Below are positions 18,548 to 26,140 of a stretch of DNA of 64,000 nucleotides, piece after piece; the stretch's first letter is position 1; each line of letters starts with the position of its first letter. Source of the stretch: Marinobacter salarius (GTDB lineage Bacteria; Pseudomonadota; Gammaproteobacteria; Pseudomonadales; Oleiphilaceae); the NCBI GenBank assembly GCA_000831005.1, contig CP007152.1, positions 2,914,001 to 2,978,000 on the forward strand, read 5' to 3'. The notes beneath the pieces were generated by a model that was not told where the DNA came from, did not search any database, and saw only the letters and a list, made by a program, of their open reading frames with translations. The position numbers and the translations under genes were made by a program.

Positions 18548-18832
18548 ATGAACACAAAAGGCAAGATGATGTGCCCGGTCTGCGAGGTACAACTGAGTAT
18601 GGCTGATCGACAGGGGGTGGAGATAGACTTCTGTCCACAGTGCCGCGGGGTCTGGCTGGACCGGGGTGAGTTGGACAAGATCATCGAGCGCACCGCCGCA
18701 GAATTAGCGCCGCCGCGCACCCCGGAACCGCAACAACGCGGCTATGACGACCGGTACGGCGGCCACGGCAGGCATGGCGGCAAACACGGTGGCCACCGCC
18801 GCAAATCCTGGTTGGCGGAAATTTTTGACTAA
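18548..18832 (+). CDS. TFIIB-type zinc-ribbon protein with His/Gly-rich tail
   Basis: A 94-residue protein of the zf-TFIIB (PF13453-type) family. Two CxxC knuckles (CPVCEVQLS and CPQCRGVWLDRGEL) form the zinc ribbon; the tail is rich in Gly, His and Arg (YGGHGRHGGKHGGHRRK) and ends in WLAEIFD. ATG 18548 has GGGAG upstream. The function of this family is unknown. It precedes a CDF exporter by 38 bp on the same strand, so metal storage or sensing is possible but unproven. Confidence 0.75.
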   Translation: MNTKGKMMCPVCEVQLSMADRQGVEIDFCPQCRGVWLDRGELDKIIERTAAELAPPRTPEPQQRGYDDRYGGHGRHGGKHGGHRRKSWLAEIFD

Positions 18833-18870
18833 ACTGTGTTCCACGGAACCAGCATCGGGAGAAGTCACAG

Positions 18871-19785
18871 ATGGGCGAGGGGCATGGTGAAAAGGCCGCT
18901 GTAGGATCCGGCACGGCCGCAGCGCGTCACAGTGGTGGCCTGAAATGGGCGCTGGCAATGACCTCGACGTTTATGGTGGTCGAGGTTGTCGGCGGGCTCT
19001 GGACCGGCAGCCTGGCGCTGCTGGCTGACGCCGCACACATGTTGACCGACGTAGGCGGAATGTTGCTGGCGCTGGTGGCCATCCGCTTCGCCGCCCGCCC
19101 CGCGACTCCGGAAAAAACTTTCGGTTATGTGCGGATGGAGGTGCTCTCGGCGCTGGCCAATGCGGTTGTGTTGCTGTTCCTGACGATCTACATCCTCTAC
19201 GAGGCCTGGCAGCGGTTCCTTGCACCGCCGGAAATCCTTGGCGGGCCGATGCTGGCGGTCGCGGTCGTCGGCCTTGCAGTCAACCTTGTGTCAATGAAGA
19301 TGCTGCACGCCGGCTCGCGGGAAAGTCTGAATCTCAAAGGTGCGTATTTTGAAGTGCTGGCTGACATGCTTGGCTCGGTTGGAGTAATCCTTGCCGCAGC
19401 AGTGGTGTTGCTGACCGGCTGGACGTTGGCTGACCCGATCATCGGCGCAGGCATTGGGCTCTTCATTGTGCCACGCACCTGGATACTGTTGAAAGGCGCC
19501 GTCCATATACTGATGGAGGGCACTCCGCCCGAAGTTGATGTTGGCCTGCTGGAACGGCAACTTATGGATCTGCCTGGCGTGACCGCAGTGCACGATTTGC
19601 ACGTCTGGACGTTGACTTCGGGCCTTGACGCGCTGAGTTGCCATCTTGTCGTCGAGGACATGGCGCGTGGTCGCCAGGCGCTCCTGGCTGCGCAACAGAC
19701 GATGGAAAAAAGTTTTGGCATTACCCATTGCACGATCCAGATTGAGGACGCCGATCTGCGAATGGATGAGAGTGATGCTCACTAA
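18871..19785 (+). CDS. CDF zinc/cobalt/cadmium exporter (ZitB/CzcD type)
   Basis: Inner-membrane cation diffusion facilitator of 304 residues with six TM helices. TM2 has the metal site LLADAAHMLTDVGG (HxxxD), TM5 has EVLADMLGSVGV (HxxxD-type position with D), and the cytoplasmic domain ends in HDLHVWTLTSG and HCTIQIE. It exports divalent cations in exchange for protons. It is distinct from the CDF at 1518, which has an N-terminal HMA-like domain. It is likely co-transcribed with the zinc-ribbon gene upstream. Confidence 0.9.
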   Translation: MGEGHGEKAAVGSGTAAARHSGGLKWALAMTSTFMVVEVVGGLWTGSLALLADAAHMLTDVGGMLLALVAIRFAARPATPEKTFGYVRMEVLSALANAVVLLFLTIYILYEAWQRFLAPPEILGGPMLAVAVVGLAVNLVSMKMLHAGSRESLNLKGAYFEVLADMLGSVGVILAAAVVLLTGWTLADPIIGAGIGLFIVPRTWILLKGAVHILMEGTPPEVDVGLLERQLMDLPGVTAVHDLHVWTLTSGLDALSCHLVVEDMARGRQALLAAQQTMEKSFGITHCTIQIEDADLRMDESDAH

Positions 19786-19913
19786 TAAGCGATGCGGAGC
19801 GGCGATCGACGTATGGCGTCTGGACCCCACCTGTGACTGCTCCTGTTCTTTTCCTTGACAACCTCCTGGGCAGCGGGTCTGCACATCCTGGCCCCTATTT
19901 TTGAAAGAGAATG

Positions 19914-20012
19914 CTTGACTCTGTAGCCGACGCCGAGGCAAGAGGCCAAGTCACCGACAGCCGCACCCTGACCCTCGACAACGTACCAAGGCCCTGGTCA
20001 ATTTTGATACCG
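19914..20012 (+). pseudogene. Deletion scar of a mer operon: operator half fused to a merA fragment
   Basis: Positions 19914-19931 repeat the left part of the merT operator at 38991 with one difference, up to GCCGAC. From GCCGAC (19926-19931) onward the sequence instead follows merA (40818-40905) for about 87 bases at roughly nine in ten identical, then diverges. The six-base GCCGAC is common to both parents, so merT, merP and most of merA were lost by recombination at a short homology. Orientation matches the intact mer operon. No function remains. Confidence 0.8.
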
Positions 20013-20040
20013 CCTGCGGTTCCCGGAAATAAATAAAGGC

Positions 20041-20071
20041 TTGACCTGGAGTTGACTCCAGGTAGTAAGCT
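20041..20071 (+). promoter_or_regulatory. MerR-type promoter/operator (ZntR-like half-site)
   Basis: TTGACC (20041-20046) and TAAGCT (20066-20071) have a 19-bp spacer with a perfect dyad ACCTGGAGT-TG-ACTCCAGGT (20044-20063). The half-site CTGGAGT resembles ZntR-type sites more than mercury sites. It faces the secreted-protein gene at 20114. The MerR-family gene at 21462 is the nearest candidate regulator. Confidence 0.75.
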
Positions 20072-20113
20072 TCCTTGGCATTGTTGATATCCATCCAGAT
20101 CGGGAGAGGTGCT

Positions 20114-20691
20114 ATGAAACGCAATGTTGTCAACCAGAGTTTATCGGTGGCTGCCGTGGCCATCTTTTTAGGACTGGGCCTTGTAGCTCCGCGCTCGCCA
20201 ATCAGAACGAGGTTGACCAGCCCAAAAAAAAGCCTCAGGCGGATTCGGATGAAGCCATCATCCAGACGCTTTTAAGCGCCGGCCCCGAATCGGTTACCAA
20301 ACATGCCACCGTGCTTTCCCGGGCGGGCAAGGTTCTACAACAGGGCAGCGGCGAGTGGGTGTGCCGCTTCGCAGGCCTGACCGGTGACACACCAACCTGT
20401 CTGGATTCGCAGTCCCGTGCCTATTTCAAAGCCCGCTTCCAGGGTAAAACACCACAGGTCGAGCGCATTGGCCTCACCTACATGCTGCATGGCATGACGA
20501 CAGACACCGGCATGCAGATGCCCCCGCACGTCATGGTGATCGTTCCCGACCCGACCGATCTGAAACAATTCCCCACCACGCCGCAAAGTGGAGCGCCCTG
20601 GGTCATGAAGGCGAATACCCCGTACGCACATCTGATCATACCGGTCGGCGGGCAGTCGATGGGCGCAATCACCCAGCCATCGGGCCAATGA
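20114..20691 (+). CDS. Secreted protein of unknown function behind a MerR-type promoter (frameshifted)
   Basis: I do not recognise the family. GGGAGAGG precedes the ATG. A signal peptide runs to a likely SSALA-NQ cleavage site after a one-base shift near 20185. The mature part begins QNEVDQPKKKPQ, then has a helical stretch (AIIQTLLSAGPESVTKHATVL), WVCRF...TPTCLDSQS with two cysteines, and HGMTTDTGMQMPPHVMVIVPD, a Met/His-rich segment. About 192 residues. The operator suggests a metal-induced periplasmic protein; the CRF/TCLD and HGM/MQMPPH clusters could bind metal. The function is open. Confidence 0.6.
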
Positions 20692-20735
20692 CTTTGGTAT
20701 GAACGATAACGCGGCACAGACAGTCGCGGCTGCGG

Positions 20736-21220
20736 GTGGCGCTGAAGATATCCGCGCTGGCGATCGTCGCCTTTGATATCGGTATGGGCGTCACGATGCT
20801 GGTCGTGGCTTTTGTGCTGGGCTATCCGCCCACCACCATCGCGTTCTGGTTCGTCATGTGGGGTGGGTTACTGCTGGGTTTCATGACCGCCTACCCGATG
20901 GTGCGTTGGCTGCTCGGGCGAGGTGTCACGACGCCGGTGTGGCCAGTTCCGCCTGCACTTTCGGGGTTCTGAGCATCACACAGCCGCTGTTCAAAAAGGG
21001 CGCCTCCGCAGAGGCCTCGTTCGCCTTCAGCTTCGCTTCGACCAACCTGGTTATCAAGCTGGGCCTTCTGGTCTATGGCAAATTGGGCTGGCCGTTGTTG
21101 GTAGCCGAGCGGCTAGGTGGCTCCCTACTGGTCAGCATCCTCATGGAGCTCGTGTTCAGAAAACTTGGCTGGATTCCACCACGCCTAAGCGCTCAAGAGC
21201 TTCCTGGAAGTAAAACTTGA
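20736..21220 (+). pseudogene. Fused remnants: DUF4396-like membrane segment and permease C terminus
   Basis: The first frame (20736-20972) has two TM helices and WFVMWGGLLLGFMTAYP, which resembles the end of DUF4396-type membrane proteins. From about 20945, in another frame, comes SITQPLFKKGASAEASFAFSFASTNLVIKLG, characteristic of the C-terminal half of YraQ/ArsP-like permeases, ending at 21220. The N-terminal half of the permease is missing. The simplest reading is a deletion joining two neighbouring membrane-protein genes. Family calls are from memory and are tentative. Confidence 0.45.
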
Positions 21221-21461
21221 GATCACGCTGGTAATGACTGTGTTCGTACTGCTTGGTACCTTTATTCTTCAGATGCTGAGGTATCCAACGTCGAACCGCT
21301 AGTTGGGCTGGGTTTTACCCTCGTAGTGAGAGTGGCACTCAAGAATGCATTTGAAGCAGTATGGTCATTCAAGCATCCTCAACATTGAAGCGCTGCGGGG
21401 GAGCATCCTGATAGTGGTACGCTTCTGTTTACTCAACGAATGTTAAGTCCGGATTTGAACG
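21221..21461. other. Intergenic stretch before a MerR-family gene
   Basis: About 240 bp with no gene, terminator or clear MerR-type operator visible. The MerR-family gene at 21462 probably has its promoter here. Confidence 0.35.
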
Positions 21462-21860
21462 ATGATGAAAATTGGCCAGGTCGTGCAGGCGTTGGCCATA
21501 AGCGCCGATACCCTGCGTTACTATGAAAAAATCGGGCTGATGCCCGGGGTTCACCGCAACAATGGTGGTGCGCGCTTATACAGCGACAAGGATCTTTCCC
21601 GTTTGCGATTTATTAAGCGGGCACAAAAGATGGGTTTCAGCCTGGATGAAATCGCTGGCCTTCTCAGCTTTCGGGACAATTCCAAAAATGCGAGACCCAA
21701 TGTACAGAAATTGGCTCGTCTTAAGTTGGCCGAGATTGAACATCACCTGTCCGAGCTGGAAGCATTGCGAGACGAGTTGCGTTTGCTGACCAACCTTTGT
21801 GGAGCAAGTACTGATGGTTGCCCAATACTCGAATCGTTTGAACGGGCATATGGCTCCTGA
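21462..21860 (+). CDS. MerR-family heavy-metal-responsive regulator
   Basis: A 132-residue regulator. The helix-turn-helix MKIGQVVQALAISADTLRYYEKIGL is diagnostic, followed by the dimerisation helix and a C-terminal LCGASTDGCPILESF, the paired-Cys metal loop seen in ZntR/HmrR-like members. The Cys usually found at the start of the dimerisation helix (near residue 77-80) is replaced by a KNARPN segment, so the metal site is incomplete or different. The likely target is the operator at 20041, which is the only orphan MerR-type site close by. Confidence 0.85.
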   Translation: MMKIGQVVQALAISADTLRYYEKIGLMPGVHRNNGGARLYSDKDLSRLRFIKRAQKMGFSLDEIAGLLSFRDNSKNARPNVQKLARLKLAEIEHHLSELEALRDELRLLTNLCGASTDGCPILESFERAYGS

Positions 21861-21916
21861 TACGTAAGCGTTCCTCCTGCCATCCTCACCCAGCACGATC
21901 ACGCTCTTGCGGTTAA

Positions 21917-22130
21917 TCTTGTGACGATTCCCTGCAGCGGATCTGATCGATTCCTCGGTATCGGTCGCAGGGCGAACCGGTCTGAGGGCAGAGAGTGTTC
22001 TGCGTTGTCTGGTGTTAAGGCTGCAATTGGATTTCAGCTATGAACAACTGGCCTTTAATTCATTCGTCGGATTCAGTGGCCTATAGAACCTTTAGGGGTT
22101 TCACCCTGAAACGATTACTGGCAATGCTAT
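21917..22130 (+). pseudogene. Transposase remnant (ISNCY/IS5-like N terminus)
   Basis: Translating from about 21940 gives GRTGLRAESVLRCLVL and DFSYEQLAF; after a one-base shift near 22055 it continues SDSVAYRTFRGF. This order (Gly-Leu-x-Ala-Glu-x-Val-Leu-Arg, Ser-Tyr-x-x-Leu-Ala-Phe, Asp-Ser-x-x-Tyr-Arg-x-Phe) is the N-terminal pattern of an insertion-sequence transposase. No start, no catalytic domain and no inverted repeats are present. It is a dead fragment 180 bp before the vibrioferrin locus. The following bases to about 22230 could encode a signal-peptide fragment (LLPGVALAAPEARFW), also broken. Confidence 0.5.
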
Positions 22131-22265
22131 TCACTGATCCTGTTACCCGGAGTTGCGCTAGCGGCCCCTGAGGCCAGGTTCTGGGCGACATGGCAGTCCT
22201 TCACATTACCCCGATGTCATCCGCATAGCGCTTGCTTTTGGAACCGAATTGTTTTTAAATACGAA

Positions 22266-22284
22266 TGTAAATGATTACCATTTA
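22266..22284. promoter_or_regulatory. Candidate Fur box before the vibrioferrin operon
   Basis: TGTAAATGATTACCATTTA contains AAATGAT-T-ACCATTT, a near-perfect 7-1-7 dyad in an AT-rich stretch (one mismatch). It lies 25 bp before the likely GTG start at 22309, where iron-dependent repression would be expected. Confidence 0.55.
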
Positions 22285-22308
22285 AGTTTTATTGCTTGCG
22301 GAGTTTAT

Positions 22309-23094
22309 GTGCTTACAGTTAACCAGACACGCCAGAAGGTCGCCCAGGGCCGCTCGGCGTATGGACTACTTAACGCTGTGCCAACACCATGGATGGTAGA
22401 GATGATCGGCCATGCCGGCTATGACTTTGTCATACTGGACACCGAGCACATGTCCACGAACCCGGAGTCCCTCGAACACATGATTCGCGCCGCCGAGTGT
22501 GCCTCCGTCACACCTCTGGTGCGCGTGCCGGGGGTTGATCGTGCTGCGATTGCCCGGGCTCTGGACAGTGGTGCACAGGGGATCGTTGTTCCCCGTATCC
22601 GCAATGCCGAAGAGGCGCGTGGCGTTGTTCAGATGGCACGTTACGCGCCGGCAGGGCAACGTGGTATTACCGGCGGCCGGACAACAGGTTTCGGAACCCT
22701 CCCGCTGAAAGACTACCTCAGGCAGGCCAACCAGGAAGTCCTCATTGTGCTCATGATTGAGGATCAGGAAGGCATCGACAACCGCGAAGCCATCCTGGGT
22801 GTTCCCGGTGTTGACTGGGTGCTTCCGGGAGCGGTCGATCTGTCGCAATCACTGGGCTGCCCGGGTGATCCGTTCCATTCGTCTGTCAATCACGCCATCG
22901 CGGAACTGGCAGCGAGTTGCCGCGGGCGTCCAGTGGAATTTTGCGCTTTGCCCCGAAGTCCTGACCAATTAACGGAATGGCAGGAGTGGGGAGCAAGAGC
23001 CTTTCTCCTGGGAGAAGACCGCAGTCTGCTCTTTAAATACCTCAAGTCCCACCTTGCGACCTGCCTTGCCGAGTCGAGCCCGCCGTCTCCCTGA
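22309..23094 (+). CDS. HpcH/HpaI-family aldolase, SbnG-like candidate citrate synthase
   Basis: The 262-residue TIM-barrel enzyme has GYDFVILDTEHMS, the PLVRVPG strand, ALDSGAQGIVVPRIRNAEEA with the metal-binding region, and IEDQEGIDN. The family normally cleaves hydroxy-oxo acids, but SbnG of the staphyloferrin B cluster makes citrate from oxaloacetate and acetyl-CoA. Citrate is a building block of vibrioferrin, and this gene is first in the pvs operon, so a dedicated citrate-forming role is likely by analogy. GTG 22309 is preferred because GCGGAG precedes it and because the longer frame from 22249 runs through the Fur box. Confidence 0.75.
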   Translation: MLTVNQTRQKVAQGRSAYGLLNAVPTPWMVEMIGHAGYDFVILDTEHMSTNPESLEHMIRAAECASVTPLVRVPGVDRAAIARALDSGAQGIVVPRIRNAEEARGVVQMARYAPAGQRGITGGRTTGFGTLPLKDYLRQANQEVLIVLMIEDQEGIDNREAILGVPGVDWVLPGAVDLSQSLGCPGDPFHSSVNHAIAELAASCRGRPVEFCALPRSPDQLTEWQEWGARAFLLGEDRSLLFKYLKSHLATCLAESSPPSP

Positions 23095-23132
23095 GGCAAA
23101 CATTCTTCTTCAAGCCTGACAAGAGTTTTCCT

Positions 23133-24344
23133 ATGCGCGATACCGTACTTTTTCTTGCTCATGTTCCAACGGAAGCCCTGAATCGGGGATTCCTGCCTGC
23201 TGCCCAGTCGATGGGGCTGAAAGTGATCCTGCTGACAGACCAGGCGGCGACTCATCACCACTATTTCAGTCAACCGGACCTTCCCGCCTATCCGGAACAG
23301 ATTCTCCAGTGTGATGTATTTAATCCGCTGTCTGTTCTCGATCTTCTCTCAGAACTCCCGGCCCCCGTGGGCGTGTTTTCCAACAGCGATCACCTGCAGA
23401 CGGTGACCGCCCTGGCCGCAGCCTACCTGAATCTGCCGGGCAAAGGCTGGCAAACCTGTTACCGGGCAAAAAACAAGGCAGCCATGCGCCAGTACCTGAA
23501 AGCGCTCGATGATGGCGCATGCTGGTTCAGGGCTGTGAATGATCAGACCTCCCTGGGGAAGGTGATCGACGACGTTCCATTCCCGTGTATTGCCAAGCCC
23601 CGGGAGGGGGTTGCCAGCCTCAACGTCAGGCGCCTGGACAATGCTGCGCAACTGCAATCGTTCTGTGATCAGTTCTGGCAGGAACAACCCGGGCAACCCT
23701 TGCTGCTGGAAGAGTTTCTGTCAGGCCCTGTTCACACTCTGGAGACCATTGGGGACGGAAACAGCCTGATTGCGCTCGGAGGATTTGAAGTGCGGCTTTC
23801 CGAGCCTCCCCATTTTGTCGAACTTGAAGCGTCGTGGGTGCCCTACCAGCCGGACAGTCCTCACCTGCAGGAGATGTTCAGACAGGTACGGCGCTTCGGT
23901 GTGGGCCTTGGCTCCTGCCATTCCGAATTTGTGATAACCGACAATGGGCCAAGACTTATCGAGATCAATTACCGAACGGTGGGGGATGGCCGCGAATTCC
24001 TACTTGACCGCATGACGAATCATGGACTGTTCCATGCCATCCTTCAGACCCATGTTGGCAACCCTCTTGAATTATCCCCTCCCACGCAGGCGGCGCAGAT
24101 ACGCTACCTCAGTGCTTCTACCAGCGGGCGGGTTCGCCGTTCAGCTCCTGAGCGCAGGGAGCCGTGCGGTGACGGCATTGCCGAGTTTGAGCCGTTGAGG
24201 GAAGTGGGTGATGACGTCCGGTTGACTCACTCAAACAAGGACTACCTGGGTGTGTTGCGGTTGTTTTCGAGCGATCCCTCCCGGGTGAAGGATACGTTGG
24301 CCGAATGGGCCACCGACCTTGAAGCAGAGTGGGAGATAGGCTGA
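23133..24344 (+). CDS. pvsA: Vibrioferrin biosynthesis ATP-grasp ligase PvsA
   Basis: ATP-grasp-fold ligase of 403 residues that joins one carboxylate-amine pair during vibrioferrin assembly. Visible elements are the preATP domain (GVFSNSDHLQTV), the nucleotide-binding FPCIAKPREGVASLNV, LLLEEFLSGPVHTLETI and the metal/phosphate segment SEFVITDNGPRLIEINYR, ending the catalytic core near residue 290. The gene order pvsABCDE identifies it. It overlaps pvsB in a TGATG junction. Exact substrates are taken from family knowledge of vibrioferrin, not from the sequence. Confidence 0.87.
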   Translation: MRDTVLFLAHVPTEALNRGFLPAAQSMGLKVILLTDQAATHHHYFSQPDLPAYPEQILQCDVFNPLSVLDLLSELPAPVGVFSNSDHLQTVTALAAAYLNLPGKGWQTCYRAKNKAAMRQYLKALDDGACWFRAVNDQTSLGKVIDDVPFPCIAKPREGVASLNVRRLDNAAQLQSFCDQFWQEQPGQPLLLEEFLSGPVHTLETIGDGNSLIALGGFEVRLSEPPHFVELEASWVPYQPDSPHLQEMFRQVRRFGVGLGSCHSEFVITDNGPRLIEINYRTVGDGREFLLDRMTNHGLFHAILQTHVGNPLELSPPTQAAQIRYLSASTSGRVRRSAPERREPCGDGIAEFEPLREVGDDVRLTHSNKDYLGVLRLFSSDPSRVKDTLAEWATDLEAEWEIG

Positions 24345-26140
24345 TGACCAGGAGCACCGCTCTGTCTTCAACAGACCCCGGGCAGTATCTGACCCAGAGG
24401 CTGGTCGATGCGCTGATCCGCGAAGACGTGGCCGGCTGCCAGAGTGATTCTCAGGCAGTTGGGGTGGACAGCGTGCCCGGCTCCCCGGGAACGCCGGCGA
24501 CCTGGTTACGGTGGACGCTGGCGCAAGGCATCCTGTGGTTGCCGGTCAATCCGGCAACCTTCATGCAGCGTTGGCAGTGGAGTGGCGACGCGCTCATCTG
24601 GCAGCCCGCAGACCAGGCCGGAAGCGTGTCAGAAGTGAATCACTACGAACAGGTTCTGGCCTGCCTCACCGCGGACGAACACGATGACTCTGGGGAGCAG
24701 CTGGAGGTCTATGCCGATGAGTGCAGAACGGCGGAGTCTCACGCCTCCTTCTGCCACGAGGAGCGGTCCAGGTGGTTTGACGAAATCCGCCATCAGGGGC
24801 AAAGCTGGAAGGATTTTCCCCGGCTATCCGAACGCTTGCTCCACTTCGATCGCCTCGCGGCTTTTCTCGATCATCCGTTTTACCCCAGTGCCCGCGCCAA
24901 GAGTGGTTTTGATGAGGCGGCACTGGCGGCGTACGCGCCTGAATTTGCCCCGCGTTTCCGGTTACGGTGGCTTGCCGTCCCCGGCTCGGAAGTCACTGCG
25001 GTGGGCGAGCTCCCGGGTTGCTGGCCGGATTTCAGCGAGGTAGGGCTGGATAACCGGCTTGCTGACAGCCACCACTTGTTGCCGGTGCACCCTCATCTCT
25101 GGGACACCGCGCTGAGTGACTATCTGTCGAACACAGAAATCGGTGCCAGCGTCCTCCGTGCGCCAACGCCTGCGCTTTGGGTTCAGCCAACACTGTCGGT
25201 ACGAACCCTCCAGCTTGAGGCAGCGCCGGAGGTCCACGTGAAAGTCCCTTTGACCATTCGCACACTGGGCAACCGGAACATTCGAACGGTCAAACCGAGC
25301 ACGCTTTATGATGGTCATACGGTTCAGCAAATCCTGCAGGAGATAGCCGGCAAGGACCCGGTCCTTAAAGGGACCTTTTCTGTAACCGACGAATCCTCAG
25401 GCCTGCACGTTGGCGATCTGCCCTGGCTGGGCTGCATTGTACGCCGGTTTTGCGGGTTTTCTGACCAGCAGCAGATTGTGCCCGTTGCCTCCCTGTTAGC
25501 CGACAGCCCGGACGGTCGCTGCGTTGCACAGATGATGGCGGACGAGTTCAATAGTGGCAACCTGACGGAGTGGGTGCGTCAGTACGTTGCCTTAACGCTG
25601 ACGGTGCACCTGCGACTGTGGCTTGTCTACGGCGTTGCACTGGAATCCAACCAGCAGAACTCCATGGTGCTGCTCACGCCGGGGCGGCCACCGCAGCTGC
25701 TTTTCAAGGACAACGACGCCCCCAGGCTGTGGCCAGACAGGCTATGCGGCCAGATGCCGTCGATGGAGTCAAAAGTCGCGCAACTCCGGGATCAACGCAT
25801 CCTGGTCAATAATGAAACACCTCTGGCGCAGATGTTTACCACCATAACCCTGCAACTGAACCTGGCGGTTATCCTTGAGGGTCTGGCCGCACGGGGGCTC
25901 GGATCAAGGGGCCACTGGTATAAGGTGCTTCGTGAGGAGGTGATCAGCGTCCTCGATCAGCTTGACGAAGAGGGCGTCAATACTCAGCCAGCGCGCAAGG
26001 TGCTGCTGGAGGATCGCCAGCTTTATACCAAGTATCTTCTCAGGGCAGGCAGCCTGGAAAGCAAGTCCCGCACCGGCGCCGCTGACATCAATAAATTCTA
26101 TGGCAAGCTGGCTCCAAACTTTCTCGGGCAGGAGTCATGA
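24344..26140 (+). CDS. pvsB: NIS siderophore synthetase PvsB
   Basis: IucA/IucC-type NRPS-independent synthetase that activates a citrate carboxylate with ATP and condenses it with an amine or alcohol. Diagnostic blocks are DHPFYPSARAKSGF (the HPxxPxxKxxxG triad), HPHLWD, KVPLTIRTLGNRNIRTVKP and the C-terminal LRLWLVYGVALESNQQN with FKDND, which bind ATP and substrate. About 598 residues from ATG 24344, which overlaps the pvsA stop; the longer reading from 24329 has no ribosome-binding site. It overlaps pvsC by 4 bp. Confidence 0.92.
   Translation: MTRSTALSSTDPGQYLTQRLVDALIREDVAGCQSDSQAVGVDSVPGSPGTPATWLRWTLAQGILWLPVNPATFMQRWQWSGDALIWQPADQAGSVSEVNHYEQVLACLTADEHDDSGEQLEVYADECRTAESHASFCHEERSRWFDEIRHQGQSWKDFPRLSERLLHFDRLAAFLDHPFYPSARAKSGFDEAALAAYAPEFAPRFRLRWLAVPGSEVTAVGELPGCWPDFSEVGLDNRLADSHHLLPVHPHLWDTALSDYLSNTEIGASVLRAPTPALWVQPTLSVRTLQLEAAPEVHVKVPLTIRTLGNRNIRTVKPSTLYDGHTVQQILQEIAGKDPVLKGTFSVTDESSGLHVGDLPWLGCIVRRFCGFSDQQQIVPVASLLADSPDGRCVAQMMADEFNSGNLTEWVRQYVALTLTVHLRLWLVYGVALESNQQNSMVLLTPGRPPQLLFKDNDAPRLWPDRLCGQMPSMESKVAQLRDQRILVNNETPLAQMFTTITLQLNLAVILEGLAARGLGSRGHWYKVLREEVISVLDQLDEEGVNTQPARKVLLEDRQLYTKYLLRAGSLESKSRTGAADINKFYGKLAPNFLGQES

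Noticed and set aside
22249..22308. Upstream start (22249) for the HpcH/HpaI enzyme
   Set aside because: It would place the Fur box inside the coding region and has no family counterpart; GTG 22309 has a proper ribosome-binding site.
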